Part shown: piece by piece, positions 1 through 5,432 of the stretch
Layout: every line of letters starts with the position of its first letter
Numbering within the stretch: the stretch's first letter is position 1
Assembly: GCA_018058125.1 (NCBI GenBank)
Contig: JAGPCH010000133.1
Location: forward strand, 1-5,432
Length of the DNA: 5,432 nt
Direction: 5' to 3'
From: Ignavibacteria bacterium
Lineage (GTDB): Bacteria; Bacteroidota; Ignavibacteria; Tepidaquicellales; Tepidaquicellaceae
Program-made: the position numbers and the translations under genes
Notes under the pieces: generated by a model
What the model was told of the DNA's origin: nothing
Database searches by the model: none
What the model saw: only the letters and a program-made list of their open reading frames with translations

Positions 1-570
1 ACCTAAATGTCCGCATTTTTTTGCAGAGCTCAATTGATCTTCAAAATGAACACCCGCAGCACCGGCTTCTATCATTGCTTTCATTAATTCAAATACATTT
101 AGAGTACCTCCGAATCCTGCTTCTGCATCTGCAATAATCGGAGCGAGCCAGTAAATGTCATCTTTACCTTCCATATGTGAAATCTGATCTGAGCGTAATA
201 AAGCATTGTTAATTCTTTTTACTACTGACGGAACGCTGTCAGCCGGATAAAGACTTTGGTCGGGATAAGTCTGACCGGCATTATTTGCATCCGCAGCTAC
301 CTGCCATCCGCTAAGATAAATTGCCTTGAGTCCTGCCTGAACCTGCTGTACTGCCTGATTACCTGTCAAAGCTCCGAGAGTTCTTAAAAATCTTTCTTCG
401 TGTAGTAATTTCCATAAACGCTCAGCTCCGAGTCTTGCAAGTGAATGCTCTATATGCTGAGAACCTCTAAGGTTATAAACATCTTCTGCTGTATAAGGCC
501 TTTCTATCGAATCCCATCTTTTATCTTCCCATGATTGGTTGATTAAATTAATTTGTTCTGATTTATTCAT
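1..570 (-). CDS. aceA: Isocitrate lyase, N-terminal part (cut by window edge)
   Basis: Cleaves isocitrate to succinate and glyoxylate, the first dedicated step of the glyoxylate shunt (cytoplasmic, Mg-dependent, normally a tetramer). The frame is open for 190 codons from the ATG at 570 to base 1 with no stop, so the gene continues beyond the window. Visible family motifs are the substrate-binding [12 protein letters not shown] stretch (residues 85-96), YPDQSLYP (102-109), the metal-site motif ADAEAGFGG (147-155), [12 protein letters not shown] (161-172), HFEDQL (175-180), and the lyase signature KKCGH (184-188) with catalytic Cys186. The sequence is of the E. coli type (434 aa in E. coli), so somewhat less than half is present. 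Between SDQI and the ADAEAG block it is shorter than E. coli AceA. The gene starts 22 bp after the aceB stop on the same strand and is very probably co-transcribed with it. The bases before the ATG are A-rich without a Shine-Dalgarno sequence. Confidence 0.97.
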   Translation of the reverse strand, partial: MNKSEQINLINQSWEDKRWDSIERPYTAEDVYNLRGSQHIEHSLARLGAERLWKLLHEERFLRTLGALTGNQAVQQVQAGLKAIYLSGWQVAADANNAGQTYPDQSLYPADSVPSVVKRINNALLRSDQISHMEGKDDIYWLAPIIADAEAGFGGTLNVFELMKAMIEAGAAGVHFEDQLSSAKKCGHLG

Positions 571-592
571 TTATTGTTTTTGGTTTAGTTTA

Positions 593-2173
593 TTAAATAT
601 GTTTGTAAGCTGATAATGTTAAAAATTCTGTAAAATCTTTTTCTGTTGATAATTTATTAAACAATTCTACTGCTTTTTCATATTTTCCTTTTGCAAATTC
701 TTCTTCGCCTGCTAATTCTTTGATCTTTTCCAATTCTTCTTTTAACAAAGAATAATAAAGTTCTTCAGTAACTTTTCTTCCGTCTTTCAATACACCTTTG
801 TCATGATGAATCCATTGCCAGATCTGCGCTCTTGAGATTTCTACTGTTGCTGCATCTTCCATCAAATTATATATTGGTACACACCCGTTAGAATTAAGCC
901 ATGCTTCGAGGTATTGTATCGATACATTTATATTCTGACGCAATCCTTCTTCAGTGATCTCACCTTCGGGAACAGTGAGTAAATCTTTTGCTGAGACATT
1001 TACATCTTCCCGTTTATTATTAATCTGATTTGGTTCGGGCATGAGTCTGTCAAAAATATCTTTTGCAGTTTTAATAAGTCCGGGATGCGCTACCCAGGTA
1101 CCGTCATGACCGTCACCCGCCTCTCGCTCCTTATCAGCAATGACTTTTGCTATTGCTTCTTCATTGGCTTTATTATCATTCTTGATCGGGATCTGAGCCG
1201 CCATTCCGCCCATTGCATGAATGCCGCGCTTGTGGCAGGTTTTAATTACGAGTTGTGAATATGATCTGAGGAAATGAACATTCATAGATACAAGACTCCT
1301 GTCCGGTAAAACAAAGTTTCCAAAGTTTCTGAACTTTTTTATAAAGCTGAAAATGTAATCCCATCTTCCGCAGTTTAATCCGGCTGAGTGATCTTTGAGT
1401 TCATATAATATTTCATCCATTTCAAAAGCAGCAAGAATTGTTTCTATCAGTACAGTTGCTCTGATAGTTCCTCGTGGAATATTCATGTAGTCCTGAGAAA
1501 AGTTAAATATATCATTCCATAATCTCGCTTCTTTATGATTCTCAAGTTTTGGAAGATAAAAATATGGTCCGGAACCTTTATCAATAAGCTTCTTCGCATT
1601 ATGAAAAAAGAATAATCCAAAATCAACAAGTGAGCCTGAAGCTTCTTCATCATCAATCAAAATATTTTTTTCATTAAGATGCCAGCCCCGCGGTCTAACC
1701 ATAAGCGTTGCTGTCTTTTCATTTAATTTATATTCTTTGCCATTCGGATTTGTAAATGTGATCGTTCCGTTTACAGCATCTCTTAAATTGATCTGACCTT
1801 CTATGATGTTTTCCCAAACAGGTGAATTTGAATCTTCAAAGTCCGCCATAAAAACATTAGCACCGGAGTTCAATGCATTGATAATCATTTTCCTGTCGAC
1901 AGGTCCCGTGATCTCAACTCTTCTGTCTGAAAGGTCTTTTGGAATAGGGGCAACTTTCCAATCACCATCCCTGATCGATTTTGTCTCAGGAAGGAAATCC
2001 GGCATTATACCATTGTCTATTTCTGATTGAATTTTTTCACGGTTTTTTAAAAGTTCTTTTCTTTTACTATTGAAATTTTTCTGAAGCTCTGCAATAAATT
2101 TTAATGCATCTTCTGTTAGAATTTCATTATAGGAGTCTGTTAATTTACCGTTGATTTGTATTTCATTTTTCAT
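593..2173 (-). CDS. aceB: Malate synthase A
   Basis: Condenses glyoxylate with acetyl-CoA to give malate, the second dedicated step of the glyoxylate shunt (cytoplasmic, Mg-dependent). At 526 residues it matches the malate synthase A form (533 in E. coli), not the larger G form. Motifs in order are GPVDRKM (90-96), [11 protein letters not shown] (105-115), MVRPRGWHL (158-166) with the catalytic Arg160, Glu244 in VLIET as a metal ligand, and the family signature [16 protein letters not shown] (260-275) with metal ligand Asp272. [11 protein letters not shown] (319-329), DGTWVAHPG (357-365) and [17 protein letters not shown] (438-454) follow; Asp440 in the last is the expected catalytic base. 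Residue roles are assigned by family knowledge. All key residues are present and the gene looks intact. The ATG at 2173 gives the expected N-terminus, and no Shine-Dalgarno sequence precedes it. It leads a probable aceB-aceA operon. Confidence 0.98.
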   Translation of the reverse strand: MKNEIQINGKLTDSYNEILTEDALKFIAELQKNFNSKRKELLKNREKIQSEIDNGIMPDFLPETKSIRDGDWKVAPIPKDLSDRRVEITGPVDRKMIINALNSGANVFMADFEDSNSPVWENIIEGQINLRDAVNGTITFTNPNGKEYKLNEKTATLMVRPRGWHLNEKNILIDDEEASGSLVDFGLFFFHNAKKLIDKGSGPYFYLPKLENHKEARLWNDIFNFSQDYMNIPRGTIRATVLIETILAAFEMDEILYELKDHSAGLNCGRWDYIFSFIKKFRNFGNFVLPDRSLVSMNVHFLRSYSQLVIKTCHKRGIHAMGGMAAQIPIKNDNKANEEAIAKVIADKEREAGDGHDGTWVAHPGLIKTAKDIFDRLMPEPNQINNKREDVNVSAKDLLTVPEGEITEEGLRQNINVSIQYLEAWLNSNGCVPIYNLMEDAATVEISRAQIWQWIHHDKGVLKDGRKVTEELYYSLLKEELEKIKELAGEEEFAKGKYEKAVELFNKLSTEKDFTEFLTLSAYKHI

Positions 2174-2221
2174 AATTCGAGGAAGTTTTATTAAAAAAAT
2201 GTGGAAGATGGAATGAAGAAG

Positions 2222-2233
2222 AACAGTATGATT
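2222..2233. repeat. 12-bp direct repeat, left copy
   Basis: AACAGTATGATT occurs here and again at 2526-2537. Just inside this copy, TTAATCT (2235-2241) is the inverse of AGATTAA (2517-2523) just inside the other copy. This resembles a target duplication with short inverted ends, but the arms are short. Confidence 0.45.
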
Positions 2234-2253
2234 CTTAATCTAAATCTTTTTAT

Positions 2254-2282
2254 AAAATAATTAAATGGGCAGGGATATTCAA
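2254..2282 (-). promoter_or_regulatory. Possible aceB promoter, sigma70-like
   Basis: On the minus strand, TTGAAT (2282-2277), a 17-bp spacer and TATTTT (2259-2254) resemble -35 and -10 boxes. They would start transcription near 2247, about 75 bp before the aceB ATG. The composition is AT-rich, so such matches arise easily, and Bacteroidota use a different -7 consensus (TAnnTTTG), which I did not find in this gap. Confidence 0.2.
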
Positions 2283-2287
2283 TTCAA

Positions 2288-2347
2288 TTTCGATTAGTTT
2301 TAGGTCACAAAGAGCAAATTTTTGACTAACGAAACCTCTAATTGAAA
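2288..2347. repeat. Inverted repeat in the aceB upstream region
   Basis: Bases 2288-2297 pair with 2338-2347 over ten positions (nine Watson-Crick, one G-T). Within the 40-base interval, GTCA (2304-2307) can pair with TGAC (2323-2326), followed by three A-T pairs after one mismatch. A branched or nested hairpin is possible on either strand. It lies upstream of the possible promoter at 2254-2282, so it could be an operator-like element or part of a longer leader. Confidence 0.3.
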
Positions 2348-2525
2348 ATTTTAGATTCTTGGAATGCAGTATTCGAATATTGGATTCCTCTATATGCGGG
2401 GCTAAATCATTCTCGTCTCAAACTGATTATTTCCTCAGGCAACTTTTACTTCAATTTCCATTGCTTCAGTACCGGGTCCAGGTATTTTGGATCCTTAAAT
2501 CTTATGAACCAGGATCAGATTAAAA

Positions 2526-2537
2526 AACAGTATGATT
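2526..2537. repeat. 12-bp direct repeat, right copy
   Basis: Identical to the 12 bases at 2222-2233. The 292 bp between the copies (2234-2525) would be the inserted or duplicated segment if the repeat is a target-site duplication. Confidence 0.45.
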
Positions 2538-2604
2538 AACCTATCGGACTTGCCCGGTATTGAATTTCATTGCTGATTTCAGAATTTATTGTCTTATTGG
2601 TAGT

Positions 2605-2838
2605 TTAATAAGAATCTTTTAATCTTCTTTCATTTTCCAGCCAGTCAATATAACTTACTCTCTTTTTAGCTCTTGAGCTTGCAGCAAGTTTCTGAAGTTT
2701 TACTATATCCTTTATAAGGTTTTCCAATTTAACCTGGAGTCTTGCAATTTTCTGATCAATTGCTTTTATCTCTTTCTTAACAGCAATTACTTGCTGTGTT
2801 TGTGTCTGTACCGGTTTTAAAGTCTTTGTCTGTTTCAT
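2605..2838 (-). CDS. Small coiled-coil protein of unknown function
   Basis: I do not recognise this 77-residue protein. It has no signal peptide or membrane segment, so it is probably cytoplasmic. The N-terminus (1-19) is rich in Lys, Gln and Thr. Residues 20-52 form an unbroken heptad pattern with V20, I24, I27, I31, L34, L38, L41, I45, L48 and A52 at the core positions, spaced 3-4-3-4 throughout. Ile mostly occupies position a and Leu position d, which by the known coiled-coil rules favours a two-stranded coil. A basic stretch (SSRAKKR, 54-60) and a charged tail with YIDWLENERR (63-72) follow. It lies 68 bp downstream of the T9SS-tail gene on the same strand, with a GC-rich hairpin between them, so it may be read at a reduced level from the same transcript. 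Its own promoter is not evident. The start at 2838 is the only reasonable ATG. The ordered heptads make a real gene likely, but the function is open. Confidence 0.75.
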   Translation of the reverse strand: MKQTKTLKPVQTQTQQVIAVKKEIKAIDQKIARLQVKLENLIKDIVKLQKLAASSRAKKRVSYIDWLENERRLKDSY

Positions 2839-2866
2839 GTCGTTTGATTAGTATTAGTTAATAATT

Positions 2867-2890
2867 CCGGCCGGATAAATCTCCGGCCGG
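2867..2890 (-). terminator. GC-rich hairpin after the T9SS-tail gene, possible terminator
   Basis: Two copies of CCGGCCGG (2867-2874 and 2883-2890) pair perfectly, and A2875-T2882 adds one more pair around a 6-base loop. It begins 17 bp past the stop of the 733-residue gene and ends 28 bp before the start of the coiled-coil gene. It stands out in an otherwise AT-rich gap. There is no T tract after the stem on the minus strand (AATTATTAAC follows), so it is not a classic intrinsic terminator. It could instead be an attenuator, an mRNA-stabilising 3' end, or a binding site, since CCGGCCGG is itself palindromic. Confidence 0.5.
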
Positions 2891-2906
2891 TTAATATAGA
2901 TTTCTT

Positions 2907-5108
2907 TTATTTTAAAAGTATCATTCTGTTTGTTTCAATGTTTCTGCCGGATTCCAGTCTGTAAAAATAAAATCCGCTTGATAGTGAACTGCCGTCAAAA
3001 ACAGATTCATATCTTCCGGCATTTCTGAATTCATTTACTAATGTTTTTATAAGTCTGCCGGTAATATCATAGACAGAAAGTTTTACATGACCGTTTTCAG
3101 GTATCTCAAAACTGATCTTCGTAGATGGATTGAACGGATTCGGAAAGTTATCATTTAATTTAAAATCAAATTTTTCCTTTGAACTTATTTCTTCACTTTC
3201 TGTCATTTCATCGTTTACTTTACTATATGTCCCTTTTACTTTCAGGAAATAATAAAGGTCTTTATCAGGATTTTTATTATTTAAAAAACTTAATTCTATT
3301 CCCCTGCTGTTACTAATGATCAGATAATTATTATCATCATAAGAAATGATCTTTCCAAAATCTCTGTTGCCTTCAGCGGCAGGGATCATAATAAGTTCAT
3401 TTACTAAATGCGTATTCAGATTGCTGACCAAAGCGATTCTGTCAATCTCACATTTCTGAAGAGCAGTAATTGTTAAATTAGTAAAGTTTGGCTTATCAAG
3501 TTTTATACAGACATCGCCCGGTAATTCTCTGAGGTAAATATCCGCAGTTTCATTTAGAGATGTATTCATTCTGAAGGAAATGATTTCCTTGCTTGCCTTT
3601 GTTCTTCCGCGGATTACCAGGTAATTTTCACTTCCGGGCGGAACAATTATATTCAATGCCGAATCTTTGTCCAGATCGTAAGTAATATTATCTATGGATC
3701 TGAGTTCTTCCGAAACATCTGTTCCATTATTTGCCAATACTTTGTTCCTAAGTTCATCATTGTTATAGTTAATAACTTCACCATCGACAGTTACTGCAGC
3801 TTCGGTATTCTTCTCAGCTTCGATCTGATACATTTTCAGGAGATCGATCTTGGTAATGTCATCCCCTTTTTCCGTTATGCTGAAACTAATCGTATCTTTT
3901 ATGGCAATGAACGGATTATATGTCTGATAAAAATCGGTAACTTCTGATTTGGGATGTGCTAATGCTGTTGACAATAAATGGTTTTCTGTAACGACAATGC
4001 CTTTTTCCTTAAACACTAATGCCGGGCAGCCTTGCGGATCAGCTCCAAATTTTGGATAGAATATGTAATTCTCAGAATTAAATAGATCATTGAATAATCT
4101 TAAATGAACAGAATAATATTCAACGAGTTCATCTGTCTCCAGGTTAAAGTTGGCATTTAAGACTGCATAATCAAAATGCTCAGTTAGTAAATGATTTTGA
4201 ATATTGTTAGAATCTTTCCAGTTAGTGGAATCAAAGTATCTGGAATAATTACCTGAAATAATTGCAGCACTGTTAAATGGAGTGAGCAAAGCCGGATATG
4301 AGTATACATTGTTTATTACCGGTTTTGCCAGGTATCTGAATACAACTCTTGCCTCTTCCGGACGACAGGGGACAAATCCCATATCCTGTCCGAGAATATT
4401 ACCGAGATCATAAACGAATGTTCCTATTTTAATTTCAGTGTCGGTCTGGCTGATAATGTAAGCCCACCTAGTTTGTAAATTTGGCAAAGATCCATCATAA
4501 CCTAAACAATATTCATTTATGATTTCAGGAATTGAATCAGTAAAATCTCCATGAAGTGTGAAAGTAATTTTATATTGATCCAGATAATAAAATCCTGATG
4601 ATACAGATTCACAGTCAGCGCTGCTGTAGAAAACCGACAATGCATTATCTCTTATGAGTTCAGCTGTACCGTTGCTTAGAGAATAGAATGGTCCGTCACC
4701 TCCATCTTTATAAATAATAAAGTAAAAATAATTTGTATAATGGAACATTGGATACATTATACTTGTAGCTGTTATTCTTATTCCTACAGGTTCGTTATAT
4801 TTTAATCCCGGAAAATTCTCAGGATTTATTGGAGTTGAGTGTTGTTGACCTTCAGGTACAATCTGATCATACATTAAGATATGTACTCCTCCCTGAACCA
4901 AATATATTCTGCATCTCGGATCTCCTCTGTCCAGACTCCCGACAGAATCGATTTTATAATTAATATTTATATTACCTGTAGGATAATAAAACGGAGTAGG
5001 GTTTTCCTGACTCGGGCAGATATTGTTTACAGATATTGAGTATGACATTCCTTTGTCATTTATTAAAAAGGTCAGCATTATAAACAGAATTAATTTTATC
5101 GTTTTCAT
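2907..5108 (-). CDS. Secreted protein with C-terminal type IX secretion sorting tail, body unknown
   Basis: A 733-residue protein predicted to be exported by Sec and then carried across the outer membrane by the type IX secretion system, to be released or attached at the surface. The N-terminus is a signal peptide: Lys2 and Lys5, then a hydrophobic core LILFIMLTFLI (6-16), with cleavage probably near residues 20-25. Residues 649-733 are a Por-secretion-tail domain: NFPNPFNPSTKISFEIP (654-670), VKLSVYDITGRLIKTLVNE (675-693), an AGRYESVFDGSSLSSGFYFYRL segment (698-719) and a final basic MILLK. The intervening body (about 26-645) has no motif I can assign. It is rich in Asn, Asp, Tyr and Ile, looks mostly beta-stranded, and has Cys at 31, 66, 166, 201, 248, 361, 534 and 553, which could form disulfides outside the cytoplasm. 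No protease, glycosidase or adhesin signature was seen. The ATG at 5108 is chosen because the signal peptide begins there; no Shine-Dalgarno sequence precedes it. Confidence 0.93.
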   Translation of the reverse strand: MKTIKLILFIMLTFLINDKGMSYSISVNNICPSQENPTPFYYPTGNININYKIDSVGSLDRGDPRCRIYLVQGGVHILMYDQIVPEGQQHSTPINPENFPGLKYNEPVGIRITATSIMYPMFHYTNYFYFIIYKDGGDGPFYSLSNGTAELIRDNALSVFYSSADCESVSSGFYYLDQYKITFTLHGDFTDSIPEIINEYCLGYDGSLPNLQTRWAYIISQTDTEIKIGTFVYDLGNILGQDMGFVPCRPEEARVVFRYLAKPVINNVYSYPALLTPFNSAAIISGNYSRYFDSTNWKDSNNIQNHLLTEHFDYAVLNANFNLETDELVEYYSVHLRLFNDLFNSENYIFYPKFGADPQGCPALVFKEKGIVVTENHLLSTALAHPKSEVTDFYQTYNPFIAIKDTISFSITEKGDDITKIDLLKMYQIEAEKNTEAAVTVDGEVINYNNDELRNKVLANNGTDVSEELRSIDNITYDLDKDSALNIIVPPGSENYLVIRGRTKASKEIISFRMNTSLNETADIYLRELPGDVCIKLDKPNFTNLTITALQKCEIDRIALVSNLNTHLVNELIMIPAAEGNRDFGKIISYDDNNYLIISNSRGIELSFLNNKNPDKDLYYFLKVKGTYSKVNDEMTESEEISSKEKFDFKLNDNFPNPFNPSTKISFEIPENGHVKLSVYDITGRLIKTLVNEFRNAGRYESVFDGSSLSSGFYFYRLESGRNIETNRMILLK

Positions 5109-5169
5109 GGCTTTAAATTAAAATTTTTAAATAGTGTCATTTTTTAAGTTAATCAAAGAACATAATTTT

Positions 5170-5256
5170 TGGCCACTTTGAATTTTATCTGATGTTCAGA
5201 TCTCTAATTTTACAGGGATCAGGAGGATTCTTTGGAATGTTATAGTATGGTGGCCA
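5170..5256. repeat. Inverted repeats in the leader of the T9SS-tail gene
   Basis: TGGCCAC (5170-5176) pairs perfectly with GTGGCCA (5250-5256), enclosing about 70 bases. Inside it is a tight hairpin, ATCTGA-TGT-TCAGAT (5187-5201). Both could form in the minus-strand transcript upstream of the 733-residue gene. Confidence 0.35.
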
Positions 5257-5309
5257 TAACTTACTAATAAATTCTTTCAATGAATATTATCTGATCCTGT
5301 CCCGTTTAC

Positions 5310-5337
5310 TTATCCCGCTCTGATCATTTCTTCCTCC
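5310..5337 (-). other. Shine-Dalgarno sequence with a five-codon ORF (MIRAG)
   Basis: GGAGGA (5337-5332) sits four bases before an ATG at 5327, which is followed by only four codons and a TAA ending at 5310. It is the only strong Shine-Dalgarno match in the window. It could be a leader peptide, the preserved start of a decayed gene, or chance. Confidence 0.3.
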
Positions 5338-5371
5338 AATTTTAATTTTTTATAAAAAAAAATTTTCTGTA

Positions 5372-5379
5372 CAAAAGTA
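5372..5379 (-). promoter_or_regulatory. Possible Bacteroidota-type -7 promoter box
   Basis: On the minus strand TACTTTTG fits the Bacteroidota -7 consensus TAnnTTTG. The matching -33 element (TTTG) is not present at the expected distance; only CTTC is found there. It faces the T9SS-tail gene, about 265 bp from its ATG. Confidence 0.3.
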
Positions 5380-5432
5380 AAGTGATTTTTAAAATTAGTG
5401 AAGAGTTAAATTATGCGGTTTGTGAAAGTGAT

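Larger units (their letters stand above)
2174..2604. other. Intergenic region upstream of aceB, no convincing gene
   Basis: This is 431 bp between the coiled-coil gene and aceB. It should hold the aceB promoter and leader. A TTG-initiated open frame of 65 codons on the plus strand (2342-2539) and short open frames on both strands cover its middle. None has a ribosome site, a recognisable product or a good start, so I do not call a gene. It contains the 12-bp direct repeats and the dyad listed separately. It may be a decayed gene or a dispersed intergenic repeat. Confidence 0.6.
5109..5432. other. Leader region upstream of the T9SS-tail gene
   Basis: This 324-bp stretch holds no gene I would call. 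From the distal end on the minus strand it contains a Bacteroidota-like -7 box (5379-5372), a strong Shine-Dalgarno sequence with a five-codon ORF (5337-5310), a 31-codon open frame from a TTG at 5280 to 5185, and two inverted repeats. The last 40 bp before the ATG are almost pure A and T. If transcription starts near 5365, the transcript has a leader of about 260 bases, which is long for an ordinary secreted protein. Confidence 0.55.

Noticed and set aside
1803..2030. 75-codon plus-strand open frame
   Set aside because: It lies wholly antisense to conserved aceB sequence and has no recognisable product.
2342..2539. 65-codon plus-strand open frame as a gene
   Set aside because: It starts with TTG, has no ribosome site, and the composition (aromatic-rich, no motif) does not resemble a known protein. 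Kept only as an observation.
2592..2613. TCTTATT/AATAAGA hairpin at the end of the coiled-coil gene as a terminator
   Set aside because: The 7-bp stem is all A-T but for one pair, overlaps the stop codon and has no T tract on the transcribed strand.
2510..5299. CAGGATCAGAT at 2510-2520 and its inverse at 5289-5299
   Set aside because: An 11-bp match between two regions of a 5.4-kb window is expected by chance several times.
5413..5432. Possible start of a divergent plus-strand gene (ATG at 5413, reads MRFVKV)
   Set aside because: Only six full codons are visible, with no Shine-Dalgarno or promoter; it cannot be told from chance.

Overview
The window is AT-rich, and every gene I can support lies on the minus strand. 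The likely source is a member of the Bacteroidota/Chlorobi/Ignavibacteria group. Two things suggest this. The large secreted protein ends in a type IX secretion (T9SS) sorting tail of the 'FPNPFNPSTKISFEIP' kind, which is common in Ignavibacteria and relatives. None of the four start codons has a Shine-Dalgarno sequence in front of it, as is usual in that group. The exact lineage is inference; there is no rRNA or other marker here.

Layout, in the direction of transcription (from high to low coordinates). Bases 5432-5109 are a non-coding leader region with a possible promoter, the only strong Shine-Dalgarno sequence in the window (in front of a five-codon ORF), a 31-codon open frame and inverted repeats. 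Bases 5108-2907 encode a 733-residue secreted protein with an N-terminal signal peptide and a C-terminal T9SS tail; its roughly 620-residue body is unrecognised. A GC-rich hairpin (2867-2890) follows, then a 77-residue protein (2838-2605) that is largely one regular heptad coiled coil. Bases 2604-2174 hold no convincing gene, but contain a 12-bp direct repeat bracketing a 292-bp stretch with short inverted ends. Bases 2173-593 encode malate synthase A (aceB), and 22 bp later isocitrate lyase (aceA) begins at 570 and runs off the window at its catalytic Lys-Lys-Cys-Gly-His motif.

The aceB-aceA pair is the complete dedicated enzyme set of the glyoxylate shunt: isocitrate lyase splits isocitrate to succinate and glyoxylate, and malate synthase condenses glyoxylate with acetyl-CoA to malate. 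This allows growth on acetate or fatty acids. The secreted protein and the coiled-coil protein have no evident link to that pathway. No new system is demonstrated. The least explained parts are the body of the secreted protein, the coiled-coil protein, and the two intergenic regions.
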